This document shows, one piece after another, positions 25,265-33,169 of a stretch of 64,000 nt of DNA. Positions within the stretch are counted from its first letter, which is position 1. Every line of letters starts with the position of its first letter. Below the pieces are notes generated by a model. It saw nothing but the letters and a program-made list of their open reading frames with translations, made no database searches and was not told the DNA's origin. Origin of the DNA: Pseudomonas sp. Gutcm_11s (lineage in GTDB: Bacteria > Pseudomonadota > Gammaproteobacteria > Pseudomonadales > Pseudomonadaceae); contig NZ_JAQSUW010000010.1 of assembly GCF_028649395.1 (NCBI RefSeq), forward strand, positions 62,001-126,000. The letters are read 5' to 3'. A program made the position numbers and the translations under genes.

Positions 25265-25291
25265 GTGGAGCCTGTGTGGAGTTTGTGTGGA
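25265..25291 (-). promoter_or_regulatory. variant cre/blr-tag array upstream of creD
   Basis: On the minus strand TCCAC occurs three times at exact 11-base spacing (25291-25287, 25280-25276, 25269-25265), that is TCCAC-N6-TCCAC-N6-TCCAC. The known CreB box is TTCAC-N6-TTCAC, which has the same period. The array lies 70-96 bases before the creD start, in the expected position, so CreB probably binds here. Each half-site differs from the consensus at one base. Confidence 0.6.
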
Positions 25292-25302
25292 GGTGACCGT
25301 GG

Positions 25303-25737
25303 TCACTCGCCGCGGATGTATTGCTCCAGCTGCTGGATCAGGCTGGCCTGGTCATCGATGGTCTGCTTGACCAGGTCACCGATCGACAGCATGCCGATCA
25401 GCTCGCCGTCGGCCAGCACCGGCAAGTGGCGCAGACGGCGATCACTCATAAGTTGCAGGCAGTGCTGCACGCTGTCGCGCGGGCCGACGCTGATCACGTC
25501 GGCGGTCATGATGTCGCTGACCTTGGCATCGAAGGCCGCACGCTCCAGTTCGGCCAGTTTGCGCACGTAGTCGCGCTCACTGACGATCCCCACCACGCGT
25601 CCGCCGGCCATCACCAGCAGCGCGCCGATCTTCTTCTCCGCCAGCAGCTTCACCGCGTCGAGCACCGAGACATCCGGGGCGACGTGATGGACGTAGGCAC
25701 TGGGCTTGCTTCTGAGCAGTTCGGCAACGGTCTTCAT
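25303..25737 (-). CDS. CBS-domain pair protein
   Basis: The 144-residue protein consists of two CBS domains: one around 10-60 (VLDAVKLLAEKKIGALLVM, GIVSERDYVR) and one around 75-130 (VQHCLQLMSDRRLRHLPVL, GMLSIGDLV). Stand-alone pairs usually bind adenine nucleotides and regulate partner proteins. The gene lies between creC and creD on the same strand, which separates the normally adjacent pair. Whether it belongs to the regulon is unknown. Confidence 0.88.
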   Translation of the reverse strand: MKTVAELLRSKPSAYVHHVAPDVSVLDAVKLLAEKKIGALLVMAGGRVVGIVSERDYVRKLAELERAAFDAKVSDIMTADVISVGPRDSVQHCLQLMSDRRLRHLPVLADGELIGMLSIGDLVKQTIDDQASLIQQLEQYIRGE

Positions 25738-25856
25738 GCAACGCCTCTCCAGGCTGTGTTGTTGTCCTGCAGCAAGCAGGATTTCTGCCAGCCCTCATCC
25801 GGCCGACCTGAAACGAAGAATAGACCAGCTCAGCCCAGGCCCTGCGGTTGATGGAT

Positions 25857-27287
25857 TCAGGCAGGCAGATGCAGGCAGGCGCGCACGCCGCCCTGAACGT
25901 TGCTCAGCGTCAGCGCCCCGCCATGCAGCAGTGCCACCTCTTGCACAAAATTGAGCCCGAGCCCGGTGCTCTTGCGCCCACTCGCGGGGCGCGGCAGCGA
26001 GTAGAAGCGCTCGGTCAGGCGCGGCAGGGCGTACTCGGGTATCGCCTCGCCCAGGTTGAACAGCGCCAGCTCCACTATCCCCTCGCGTGGCTCGGCGCTG
26101 AAGCGCAGCCGGCCACTGGCTGGAGTGAAGTCGAGGGCGTTGTCGAGCAGGTTGGCCAGCGCCTGGCGCAGCAGAAAGCGCTCGCCGTGCACGACAACTC
26201 CGCTCGCGATGGCATTGTCCACCTGCAATGCGCCGGCCTCGATGCGCACTGCCTGGGCGCGCAGCAGTTCCTCGGCCAGCTCGTGCAGGTCGACCGCCAC
26301 TCGCTCCTCCAGGCCCTGGCGCTGCTCCACCAGCGCCAGGTTGAGCAGGCGCTCGATCAGCTGCTGCAGGCGCGCGCCCTCGCTGGCGATGTTGGCCACG
26401 AAACGCTGGCGCTGCTCGGCGGGCATCTCGCCCTCGAGCAGTTCGGCGGCACCACGGATGGCCGCCAGCGGGCTCTTCAGTTCATGGGTCAGGGTGTGCA
26501 CGTACTGCTCGACGTAGGCCTTGCCTTCCAGCTCGGTGCGCATCTTCTGCACCGCCTCGGCCAGTTGCTTGAGCTCGCCGCCGCGCAGCTCCGGCAGCTC
26601 GGCACGCTCGCCGCGGCTGACCGCGCCGGCGTAGCGGGTGAGCTTGCGCAGCGAGCCGCTGAGCCACCAGGACAGCGCGCCGCCGATCAGCAGGCCGAGC
26701 ACGATCAGCCCAGCGCCGAGCCAGCCCAGGCGGCGCTGCGAGCGCTCGATATAGGGCTGCAACGACTTGTTCGGCTTGGCCACCGAGACCACGCCGATGA
26801 TCTGCGTACCGTCCTTGATCGGCGCCGCCACGTACATCACCGAGCTGTCCTCGTCGGCCGGGTCCTCGCGGGTGGAGCGCGCGCCGTATTCGCCACGCAG
26901 GGTCAGGTAGACGTCGTTCCAGCGCGAGTAGTCCTGGCCGACGGCAACGCCACTGGAGTCGAGCAGGACCACGCCGCGGGCGTCGGTGACGTAGATGCGG
27001 TGGCTCACCGCGCCCTTCTCCACGCCCCAGATCTGCGCCTGCGGCTGACGCTGACCGTAAGCCTTGAGCAGCTCGGGCAGACGGCCCTGGGCCAGGCTGC
27101 CGTCCTTCACCTCGTCGCGCAGGATCTCGGCCAGCAGATTGGCGGTGTCGACCAGGGTCTCCTCGGTGGACTGGCGCACGCCGGGGCGAATCTCGTCCAT
27201 CACCGTGCTCAGCACGAACCAGCCGGCGAGGCCGACGAACAGGAAGTAGACCAGGAAGATGCGTACGCCGAGCGGCATGCCGATCAC
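25857..27287 (-). CDS. creC: sensor histidine kinase CreC
   Basis: The 476-residue protein has a TM helix at 8-27, a periplasmic sensor region (28-185), a TM helix at about 190-212, HAMP, an H box HELKSPLAAIRGAAELLEG with the phosphorylatable His near residue 268, an N box (LANLLDNALDF) and a G box (TGLGLNFV). It senses carbon or cell-wall status and phosphorylates CreB. It overlaps creB by four bases (ATGA). Confidence 0.92.
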   Translation of the reverse strand: MIGMPLGVRIFLVYFLFVGLAGWFVLSTVMDEIRPGVRQSTEETLVDTANLLAEILRDEVKDGSLAQGRLPELLKAYGQRQPQAQIWGVEKGAVSHRIYVTDARGVVLLDSSGVAVGQDYSRWNDVYLTLRGEYGARSTREDPADEDSSVMYVAAPIKDGTQIIGVVSVAKPNKSLQPYIERSQRRLGWLGAGLIVLGLLIGGALSWWLSGSLRKLTRYAGAVSRGERAELPELRGGELKQLAEAVQKMRTELEGKAYVEQYVHTLTHELKSPLAAIRGAAELLEGEMPAEQRQRFVANIASEGARLQQLIERLLNLALVEQRQGLEERVAVDLHELAEELLRAQAVRIEAGALQVDNAIASGVVVHGERFLLRQALANLLDNALDFTPASGRLRFSAEPREGIVELALFNLGEAIPEYALPRLTERFYSLPRPASGRKSTGLGLNFVQEVALLHGGALTLSNVQGGVRACLHLPA

Positions 27288-27964
27288 TCCAGGCGCAGGC
27301 TGTAGCCCAGCCCACGGTGGGTCTGGATCGGCTCGCCAGCCGGCGCCACCTGCCGCAGCTTGGCGCGCAGGCTCTTGATGTGGCTATCGATATTGCGCTC
27401 GTAGCCGGCGTCCGCCGCGACCCCCAGCGCATCGAGCAGTTGCTCGCGGGAGAACACCCGTTCGGGCTGGCCGAGCAGCGTTTGCAGCAGGCGGAATTCA
27501 TGGCGCGTCAGGCTGAGCGGCTGGCCGTGATAGTCGATCCGTGCGCGCTCGATATCGAGGCGGAAGGGTCCGCGCGAAGCGGCCTCTGGCTCAGGCTGGC
27601 GCGGCGCCAGACGCTTCAAGATGACCTTGACCCGCGCCGCCACCTCGCGCGGGCTGAAGGGCTTGATCACATAATCGTCGGCGCCGATCTCCAGCCCCAC
27701 TACGCGGTCGATCTCGGCGTCGCGGGCGGTGAGGAAGATCACCGGCACCTCGGAGAAGCGGCGCAAGCGCTTGCAGGCCTCGAAGCCACTGATGTCGGGC
27801 AGGCCGACATCGAGAATCAGCAGGTCGGCCGGCGTGCGCTGCTGGAACTCCAGCGCGGCCTCGGCCAGGTTCAGCCAGGTGGTGGTGAAGCCCTCGCTCT
27901 GCAGGGCGAACACCAGCGTATCGGCAATGGCGGATTCGTCTTCGACTATGAGTATGTGCGGCAT
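27284..27964 (-). CDS. creB: response regulator CreB
   Basis: The 226-residue OmpR-type regulator has a receiver domain (HILIVEDESAIADT, phospho-Asp in LLILDVGLPDISGF, Lys in VIKPFSPREV) and a C-terminal winged helix (LSLTRHEFRLLQTLL, VFSREQLLDA, NIDSHIKSLRAKL). It activates creD from TTCAC-type direct repeats. It is the first gene of creBC. Confidence 0.93.
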   Translation of the reverse strand: MPHILIVEDESAIADTLVFALQSEGFTTTWLNLAEAALEFQQRTPADLLILDVGLPDISGFEACKRLRRFSEVPVIFLTARDAEIDRVVGLEIGADDYVIKPFSPREVAARVKVILKRLAPRQPEPEAASRGPFRLDIERARIDYHGQPLSLTRHEFRLLQTLLGQPERVFSREQLLDALGVAADAGYERNIDSHIKSLRAKLRQVAPAGEPIQTHRGLGYSLRLE

Positions 27965-28024
27965 GGCATCCGTGCTGGGCGGCGTAAGGCTTGCCCGGCA
28001 CGGTGCCGCATGCCGCCGATGGCG

Positions 28025-29272
28025 TCAATCGAACAGCGAGCCCCTGCCGGCCGGGATGCCCGACCAGAGTTCCTCGATGTTCTTGAAGCCCCACTCCTCG
28101 GCCGACTCGCGGCCGATGATCTTGTCGCGGCCGACCAGCTTGGCCAGGTCGATCACTTCCTGGGGGATCGGCATCTTCGAGCGGGCGGAGAAGAACACCT
28201 TGATCTTCGGCGTGAGCAGCGACTTCTCGTGCTGCTCCATGACCACGCCGAGGCGCCCGCTCTCCAGGCGCACCAGCGAACCGATCGGGTAGATGCCCAG
28301 GGATTTGACGAAGGCCTGGAACAGCTGCGGATCGAAGTGGCCTTTCCACTCGGCCATCTTGCGGATCGACTCGGCCGGGTCCCAGCCCTTCTTGTAGGGG
28401 CGGTCCGAGGTGATGGCGTCGTACACGTCGCAGATCGCGCCCATGCGCGCGAACAGGCTGATCTGCTCGCCGGCCAGGCGGTGCGGGTAACCGGAGCCAT
28501 CGAACTTCTCGTGGTGGTGCAGGCACACGTCGAGCACCAACGCGCTGATCTGCCGGCAGTCTAGGAGCATGCGGGCGCCGGCCTCGGGGTGGCTGCGCAT
28601 GGTGCCGAACTCGGCGTCGGTGAGCTTGCCCGGCTTGTTGAGGATGGTGTCGGGGATGGCCATCTTGCCGATGTCATGCAGCAGGCCGGCCTCGCCGGCC
28701 TCCCGCACCTGCAGCTCGGACAGGCCGAGCTGGCGCGCCATGGCGATCATCAGGGCGCAGACCGCCACCGAGTGCATATAGGTGTATTCGTCGCTGGTCT
28801 TCAGCCGCGCCAGGCTGATCAGCGCGTTGGGGTGGCGCAGCACCGAGTCGGAGATTTCCTTGACCAGCTCGCCGACACCCTCCAGCGAAACGGCCTGGCC
28901 CATGCGCGCGTCGCTGAACATCTGCACCACGGCCTCCTTGGACTGGGCGCACAGTTTGACCGCGCGTTGCACCTCGTCCTCAAGGCTGGCGCGCGCCGGT
29001 GGCAGCTCGCTCTCGGCCGCGGCCTGCAGGCGCTGTTCGGCCTCCGCCGCAACCTCGGCGACGCTCTGGCTGACCTGGCCGGCCGGCACGTCGAGGCCCT
29101 TGCTCACGTCGACCCAGACCTCGGTCACGTCGCTTTCGCGCACGCGCTCCAGGTCACGTTCGTTGTCGAGTAGAAAGCGCCCCTTCCAGAAGGGATGGTC
29201 CATCCATGAACCGCAGAACTCGTGGATGTACATGCCGACCAACAGATCGGAAACGGGAATGCGCTTGAGCAC
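28025..29272 (-). CDS. HD-GYP c-di-GMP phosphodiesterase with DUF3391
   Basis: The 415-residue protein has an N-terminal DUF3391 domain (1-90, VSDLLVGMYIHEF) and an HD-GYP domain (about 150-330). The metal and signature motifs are all present: HDIGKMAIPD and HHEKFDGSGYP. It should hydrolyse c-di-GMP. The start is a GTG at 29272; the upstream AGGA is far (16 bases), so initiation may be weak. A 12-base palindrome (29274-29285) adjoins the start. It diverges from the acyltransferase gene. Confidence 0.9.
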   Translation of the reverse strand: MLKRIPVSDLLVGMYIHEFCGSWMDHPFWKGRFLLDNERDLERVRESDVTEVWVDVSKGLDVPAGQVSQSVAEVAAEAEQRLQAAAESELPPARASLEDEVQRAVKLCAQSKEAVVQMFSDARMGQAVSLEGVGELVKEISDSVLRHPNALISLARLKTSDEYTYMHSVAVCALMIAMARQLGLSELQVREAGEAGLLHDIGKMAIPDTILNKPGKLTDAEFGTMRSHPEAGARMLLDCRQISALVLDVCLHHHEKFDGSGYPHRLAGEQISLFARMGAICDVYDAITSDRPYKKGWDPAESIRKMAEWKGHFDPQLFQAFVKSLGIYPIGSLVRLESGRLGVVMEQHEKSLLTPKIKVFFSARSKMPIPQEVIDLAKLVGRDKIIGRESAEEWGFKNIEELWSGIPAGRGSLFD

Positions 29273-29273
29273 G

Positions 29274-29285
29274 ATCGGTACCGAT
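29274..29285. promoter_or_regulatory. 12-bp palindrome at the HD-GYP gene start
   Basis: ATCGGTACCGAT is perfectly self-complementary and ends one base upstream of the GTG start, between the weak ribosome site and the start. It could be an operator or an mRNA hairpin limiting translation. It is short and may be chance. Confidence 0.25.
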
Positions 29286-29415
29286 GGTTCCTAGTAGATG
29301 GAGCATAAGCCAGATTGCGACAAGGCATACTGCCATCAGTAAGGCGAGATAGCTGCAGATTTCAGCCGGCTGGCGGCGCCGTTATCATGGCGCCAATTCG
29401 CGACAAGGAGTCCCC

Positions 29416-30303
29416 ATGCGACGACTGCTCACCGCCTGCAGCGTGGTCCTGCTGGTGCTGCTCAATACCCTGGTCCTGATCGGCCCGATGCTGCTGATCA
29501 CCCTGCTCAAGCTGGTGCTGCCGGGCAAGGCGCTGCGCAATGCCTGCTCGCGCGGGGTGATGTGGGTGGCCGAGACCTGGGCCGAGATCGACAAGCTGAT
29601 CTTCGCCACCCTCACCCCCACCGTGTGGGACATCCGCGGCGGCGAGGGTTTGCGCGGCGACCGCTCCTACCTGGTGGTGAGCAACCACCAGTCCTGGGTG
29701 GATATCCCCGCGCTGGTGCAGGCCTTCAACCGCAAGACGCCCTACTTCAAGTTCTTCCTCAAGCAGGAGCTGATCTGGGTGCCGTTCCTCGGCCTGGCCT
29801 TCTGGGCCCTCGACTACCCCTTCATGAAGCGCTACTCCAAGGCCTACCTGGCCAAGCACCCGGAGATGGCCGGCAAGGACCTGGAGATCACCAAGCGTGC
29901 CTGCGAGCGCTTCAAGGAGCTCAACGTTACCGTGGTCAACTACCTAGAAGGCACCCGCTGCACCCCGGCCAAGCAGGCCGCGCAGGGCTCGCCCTACCAG
30001 CACCTGCTCAAGCCCAAGGCCGGCGGCGTAGCCTTCGCCCTGGCCGCCCTCGGCCCGCAGCTAGATGCACTGCTCGATGTCACCCTGGTCTATCCGGGCC
30101 AGCGCCCACCAGGCTTCTGGGCGCTGATCAGCGGCCAGGTACCGAAGGTGATCATGGACATCCGTACCCAGGAGCTGGACCCGGCGCTGTGGGCCGGCGA
30201 CTACGAGAACGACCCGCAGTTTCGCCAGTACATGCAGGCCTGGGTCAGCCAGCTGTGGCAGGCCAAGGACGCCCGCATCGCCGAGCTCAAGCGCGAGCTC
30301 TGA
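29416..30303 (+). CDS. PlsC-type lysophospholipid acyltransferase (YihG-like)
   Basis: The 295-residue protein has an N-terminal membrane helix (about 7-32) and PlsC acyltransferase boxes: NHQSWVDIP (the NHxxxxD catalytic box, about 93-101), FLGLAFWALDYPFMKR and YLEGTRCTP (box III). It resembles E. coli YihG, a 1-acylglycerol-3-phosphate acyltransferase-like protein with a preference for unusual chains. The start has AAGGAG. It is followed 58 bases later by dbpA on the same strand. Confidence 0.88.
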   Translation: MRRLLTACSVVLLVLLNTLVLIGPMLLITLLKLVLPGKALRNACSRGVMWVAETWAEIDKLIFATLTPTVWDIRGGEGLRGDRSYLVVSNHQSWVDIPALVQAFNRKTPYFKFFLKQELIWVPFLGLAFWALDYPFMKRYSKAYLAKHPEMAGKDLEITKRACERFKELNVTVVNYLEGTRCTPAKQAAQGSPYQHLLKPKAGGVAFALAALGPQLDALLDVTLVYPGQRPPGFWALISGQVPKVIMDIRTQELDPALWAGDYENDPQFRQYMQAWVSQLWQAKDARIAELKREL

Positions 30304-30361
30304 GGTTCGACGGGCGCGGCCTGCTACAATTCGCGCCCGCCCTCCCCGCCAGGTTCGCCCC

Positions 30362-31735
30362 GTGACCACCGCTTTCGCCTCCCTGCCGCTGTCCGCTGCC
30401 ATGCGCGACAACCTCGCCGCCCTCGGTTATGCCGAGATGACGCCGATCCAGGCCGCCAGCCTGCCGCTGATCCTCAAGGGTCGCGACCTGATCGCCCAGG
30501 CCAAGACCGGCAGCGGCAAGACCGCGGCCTTCGGCATCGGCCTGCTACACCCGCTGAATCCGCGCTTCTTCGGCTGCCAGGCACTGGTGCTGTGCCCGAC
30601 CCGCGAGCTGGCCGACCAGGTGGCCAAGGAGCTGCGCCGCCTGGCCCGCGCGGCGGACAACATCAAGATCCTCACCCTCTGCGGCGGCGTGCCACTGGGT
30701 CCGCAGATCGGCTCGCTGGAGCATGGCGCGCACATCATCGTCGGCACCCCGGGGCGCATCCAGGAACACCTGCGCAAAGGCACCCTGAAGCTCGACGGGC
30801 TGAACACCCTGGTGCTGGACGAAGCCGACCGCATGCTCGACATGGGCTTCTTCGACAGCATCGCCGAGGTCATCGAACAGACCCCGGCCAAGCGTCAGAC
30901 CCTGCTGTTCTCCGCCACCTACCCGGCGGGCATCGAGCAGCTGGCCGCACGCTTCCTGCGCACGCCCGAGCGGGTGCAGGTGGAGGCAATGCACGACGAC
31001 GGGCAGATCGAGCAGCGCTTCTACGAGATCGATCCCAAACAGCGCATGGAAGCGGTGATCCACCTGCTGCGCCACTTCCGCAAGCAGCCGGCGGTGGCCT
31101 TCTGCGCCACCCGCCAGCAGTGCGATGAGCTGGCCGCCCTGCTCGAATCGGAGAAGATTTCCGCCGCCGCCCTGCACGGCGACCTCGAACAGCGCGACCG
31201 CGACCAGGTGCTGACGCTGTTCGCCAACCGCAGCCTCAGCGTGCTGGTGGCCACCGACGTGGCCGCCCGCGGCCTGGATGTTGCAGGCCTGGAGCTAGTG
31301 ATCAACGTCGAACTGGCGCGCGATGCCCAGGTGCATATCCACCGTATCGGCCGTAGCGGCCGTGCCGGCGAGAAGGGCCTGGCCCTGTCGCTGGTGGCTC
31401 CCAGCGAGGCCTACCGCGCCCAGGCCGTCGAGGAGCTGCAGGGCAGCCCGCTGACCTGGCAGCTGCTCGGTGAACTGAAGGACAAGGGCGAGGCGCTGCT
31501 GCCGCCGATGCACAGCCTGTGCCTGTCCGCCGGGCGCAAGGACAAGCTGCGCCCCGGCGATATCCTCGGCGCGCTGACCGGCGATGCCGGCATCCCCGGC
31601 GACAAGGTCGGCAAGATCGCCATCTTCGATTACCAGGCCTATGTGGCGGTGGATCGCAGCGTCGCCAAGCAGGCCATGCAGCGCCTGCAGAGCGGCAAGA
31701 TCAAGGGTCGTTCGGTGAAGGTGCGGATGTTCTAG
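30362..31735 (+). CDS. dbpA: ATP-dependent RNA helicase DbpA
   Basis: The 457-residue DEAD-box helicase starts at GTG 30362. Motifs are: Q motif (MTPIQAASLPLIL), Walker A AKTGSGKTAAF, DEAD (VLDEADRMLD), SAT (LFSATYP), and motif VI HRIGRSGRAG. The C-terminal region after residue 380 (LCLSAGRKDKLRPGDILGAL, GDKVGKIAIFDYQAYVAVD) is the DbpA RNA-binding domain that recognises 23S rRNA hairpin 92. It acts in large ribosomal subunit assembly. Confidence 0.94.
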   Translation: MTTAFASLPLSAAMRDNLAALGYAEMTPIQAASLPLILKGRDLIAQAKTGSGKTAAFGIGLLHPLNPRFFGCQALVLCPTRELADQVAKELRRLARAADNIKILTLCGGVPLGPQIGSLEHGAHIIVGTPGRIQEHLRKGTLKLDGLNTLVLDEADRMLDMGFFDSIAEVIEQTPAKRQTLLFSATYPAGIEQLAARFLRTPERVQVEAMHDDGQIEQRFYEIDPKQRMEAVIHLLRHFRKQPAVAFCATRQQCDELAALLESEKISAAALHGDLEQRDRDQVLTLFANRSLSVLVATDVAARGLDVAGLELVINVELARDAQVHIHRIGRSGRAGEKGLALSLVAPSEAYRAQAVEELQGSPLTWQLLGELKDKGEALLPPMHSLCLSAGRKDKLRPGDILGALTGDAGIPGDKVGKIAIFDYQAYVAVDRSVAKQAMQRLQSGKIKGRSVKVRMF

Positions 31736-31748
31736 AGGGAAGTTGGCG

Positions 31749-33002
31749 ATGCGCAATATTCTGGTGGTGGAAGACAGCCCACTGGTGCTGAAGATCCTCG
31801 AGCACCTGTTCCGTCAGGAGCCGGAGCTGGAGCCGCTGTTCTGCGCCTCGCTGGGTGAGGCGCAGGTGCTGCTGGAAACCTCCTCGGCGCTGTTCTTCGC
31901 CGCCATCGTCGACCTCAACCTGCCCGATGCACCGAACGGCGAGATCGTCGACCTGGTGCTGCAGTACAGCCTGCCATGCATCGTGCTCAGCGGTTCCTAC
32001 GACGAGCACCGCCGCGACGAGCTACTGCTCAAGGGCGTGGTCGACTACGTGCTGAAGGAGAGCCAGCACTCCTACGAATACGCCTTCCGCCTGCTGCACC
32101 GGCTGGAGAGCAACAGCCACGTGAAGATCCTGGTGGCGGAAGACTCCGAGGCCACCCGCCACTTCATCCGCCGCGTACTGACCCCGCACCTGTACCAGAT
32201 CATCGACGCCTGCGACGGCGACGAAGCGCTGCGCATCCTGCAGGAGCAGCCGGACATCGACCTGTTCCTGGTCGACCACAGCATGCCCGGCCTGAGCGGC
32301 TTCGAGCTGGTCAAGCTGCTGCGGCAGAAGATGAAGCGCAACGAGATGATCATTCTCGGCCTGTCGGCCGACGCCAAGGGCTCGCTCAGTGCCATGTTCA
32401 TCAAGCACGGCGCCGACGACTTCCTGCGCAAGCCGTTCTGCCCCGAGGAGCTCAACTGCCGCGTGATGTCCTGCCTGGAGCGCCGCGACATGCTGCATGC
32501 GCTGAAGCAGGCGGCGCTGTTCGATTCGCTGACCGGGCTGTACAACCGCCGCGCGTTCTACGAACAGGGTGTGGAAATGATGCGCCAGGCGCAGAAGGGC
32601 GGGCAGGAACTGAGCGTGGCGATGATCGACCTCGACCACTTCAAGGTGATCAACGACGAGCACGGCCACGCCAGCGGCGACGCCGCCCTGGTGCACTTCG
32701 CCCGCACCCTGCGCAAGACCTTCCCGGACAGCCTGCTGGGCCGCCTGGGCGGCGAGGAATTCGCCCTGGTCAGCCGGCTCGACGGCGACACGGTCGGCAA
32801 ATGCCTCGAACTGCTGCGCCGCCAGTGCGCCGCCCTGAAGTACGCCACCGGCGCGCCGCCGCTGGGCTTCAGCGCCGGCATCTATCACGGCGCCCCGGAC
32901 GACCTGGAGAGCCTCCTGCACCTGGCCGACATGTGCCTGTACCAGGCCAAGCGCAGCGGCCGCGGGCGCTCCGTGAGCACCTCGGCAAACTCCATCGATT
33001 GA
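31749..33002 (+). CDS. dual-receiver diguanylate cyclase (GGEEF)
   Basis: The 417-residue protein has two receiver domains (1-118 and about 125-245) and a GGDEF domain (about 260-417). Phospho-Asp candidates are in AAIVDLNLPD and LFLVDHSMPG. The cyclase signature is GRLGGEEF with the metal-binding IDLDHF upstream, so it should be active. The inhibitory I-site R-x-x-D expected before the signature is not present (TFPDSLLGRL instead). I chose ATG 31749 over TTG 31743. It follows dbpA by 13 bases and could be co-transcribed. It could supply c-di-GMP for the MSHA motor. Confidence 0.9.
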   Translation: MRNILVVEDSPLVLKILEHLFRQEPELEPLFCASLGEAQVLLETSSALFFAAIVDLNLPDAPNGEIVDLVLQYSLPCIVLSGSYDEHRRDELLLKGVVDYVLKESQHSYEYAFRLLHRLESNSHVKILVAEDSEATRHFIRRVLTPHLYQIIDACDGDEALRILQEQPDIDLFLVDHSMPGLSGFELVKLLRQKMKRNEMIILGLSADAKGSLSAMFIKHGADDFLRKPFCPEELNCRVMSCLERRDMLHALKQAALFDSLTGLYNRRAFYEQGVEMMRQAQKGGQELSVAMIDLDHFKVINDEHGHASGDAALVHFARTLRKTFPDSLLGRLGGEEFALVSRLDGDTVGKCLELLRRQCAALKYATGAPPLGFSAGIYHGAPDDLESLLHLADMCLYQAKRSGRGRSVSTSANSID

Positions 33003-33169
33003 GAAGCTGCGGCTAACCGCCGGCAGCCCCTCCGACAGCCGCCATACGGACAGAAAGCGCAGCGCACGGACAGATCGCGCTGCGATTCTCCTCTGCCGCC
33101 GCTTTGTCATATTCGCGTTCACAACCCTGCAGATAGTGGCCCCGCCAACCAACACCAAGGGGCTACACC

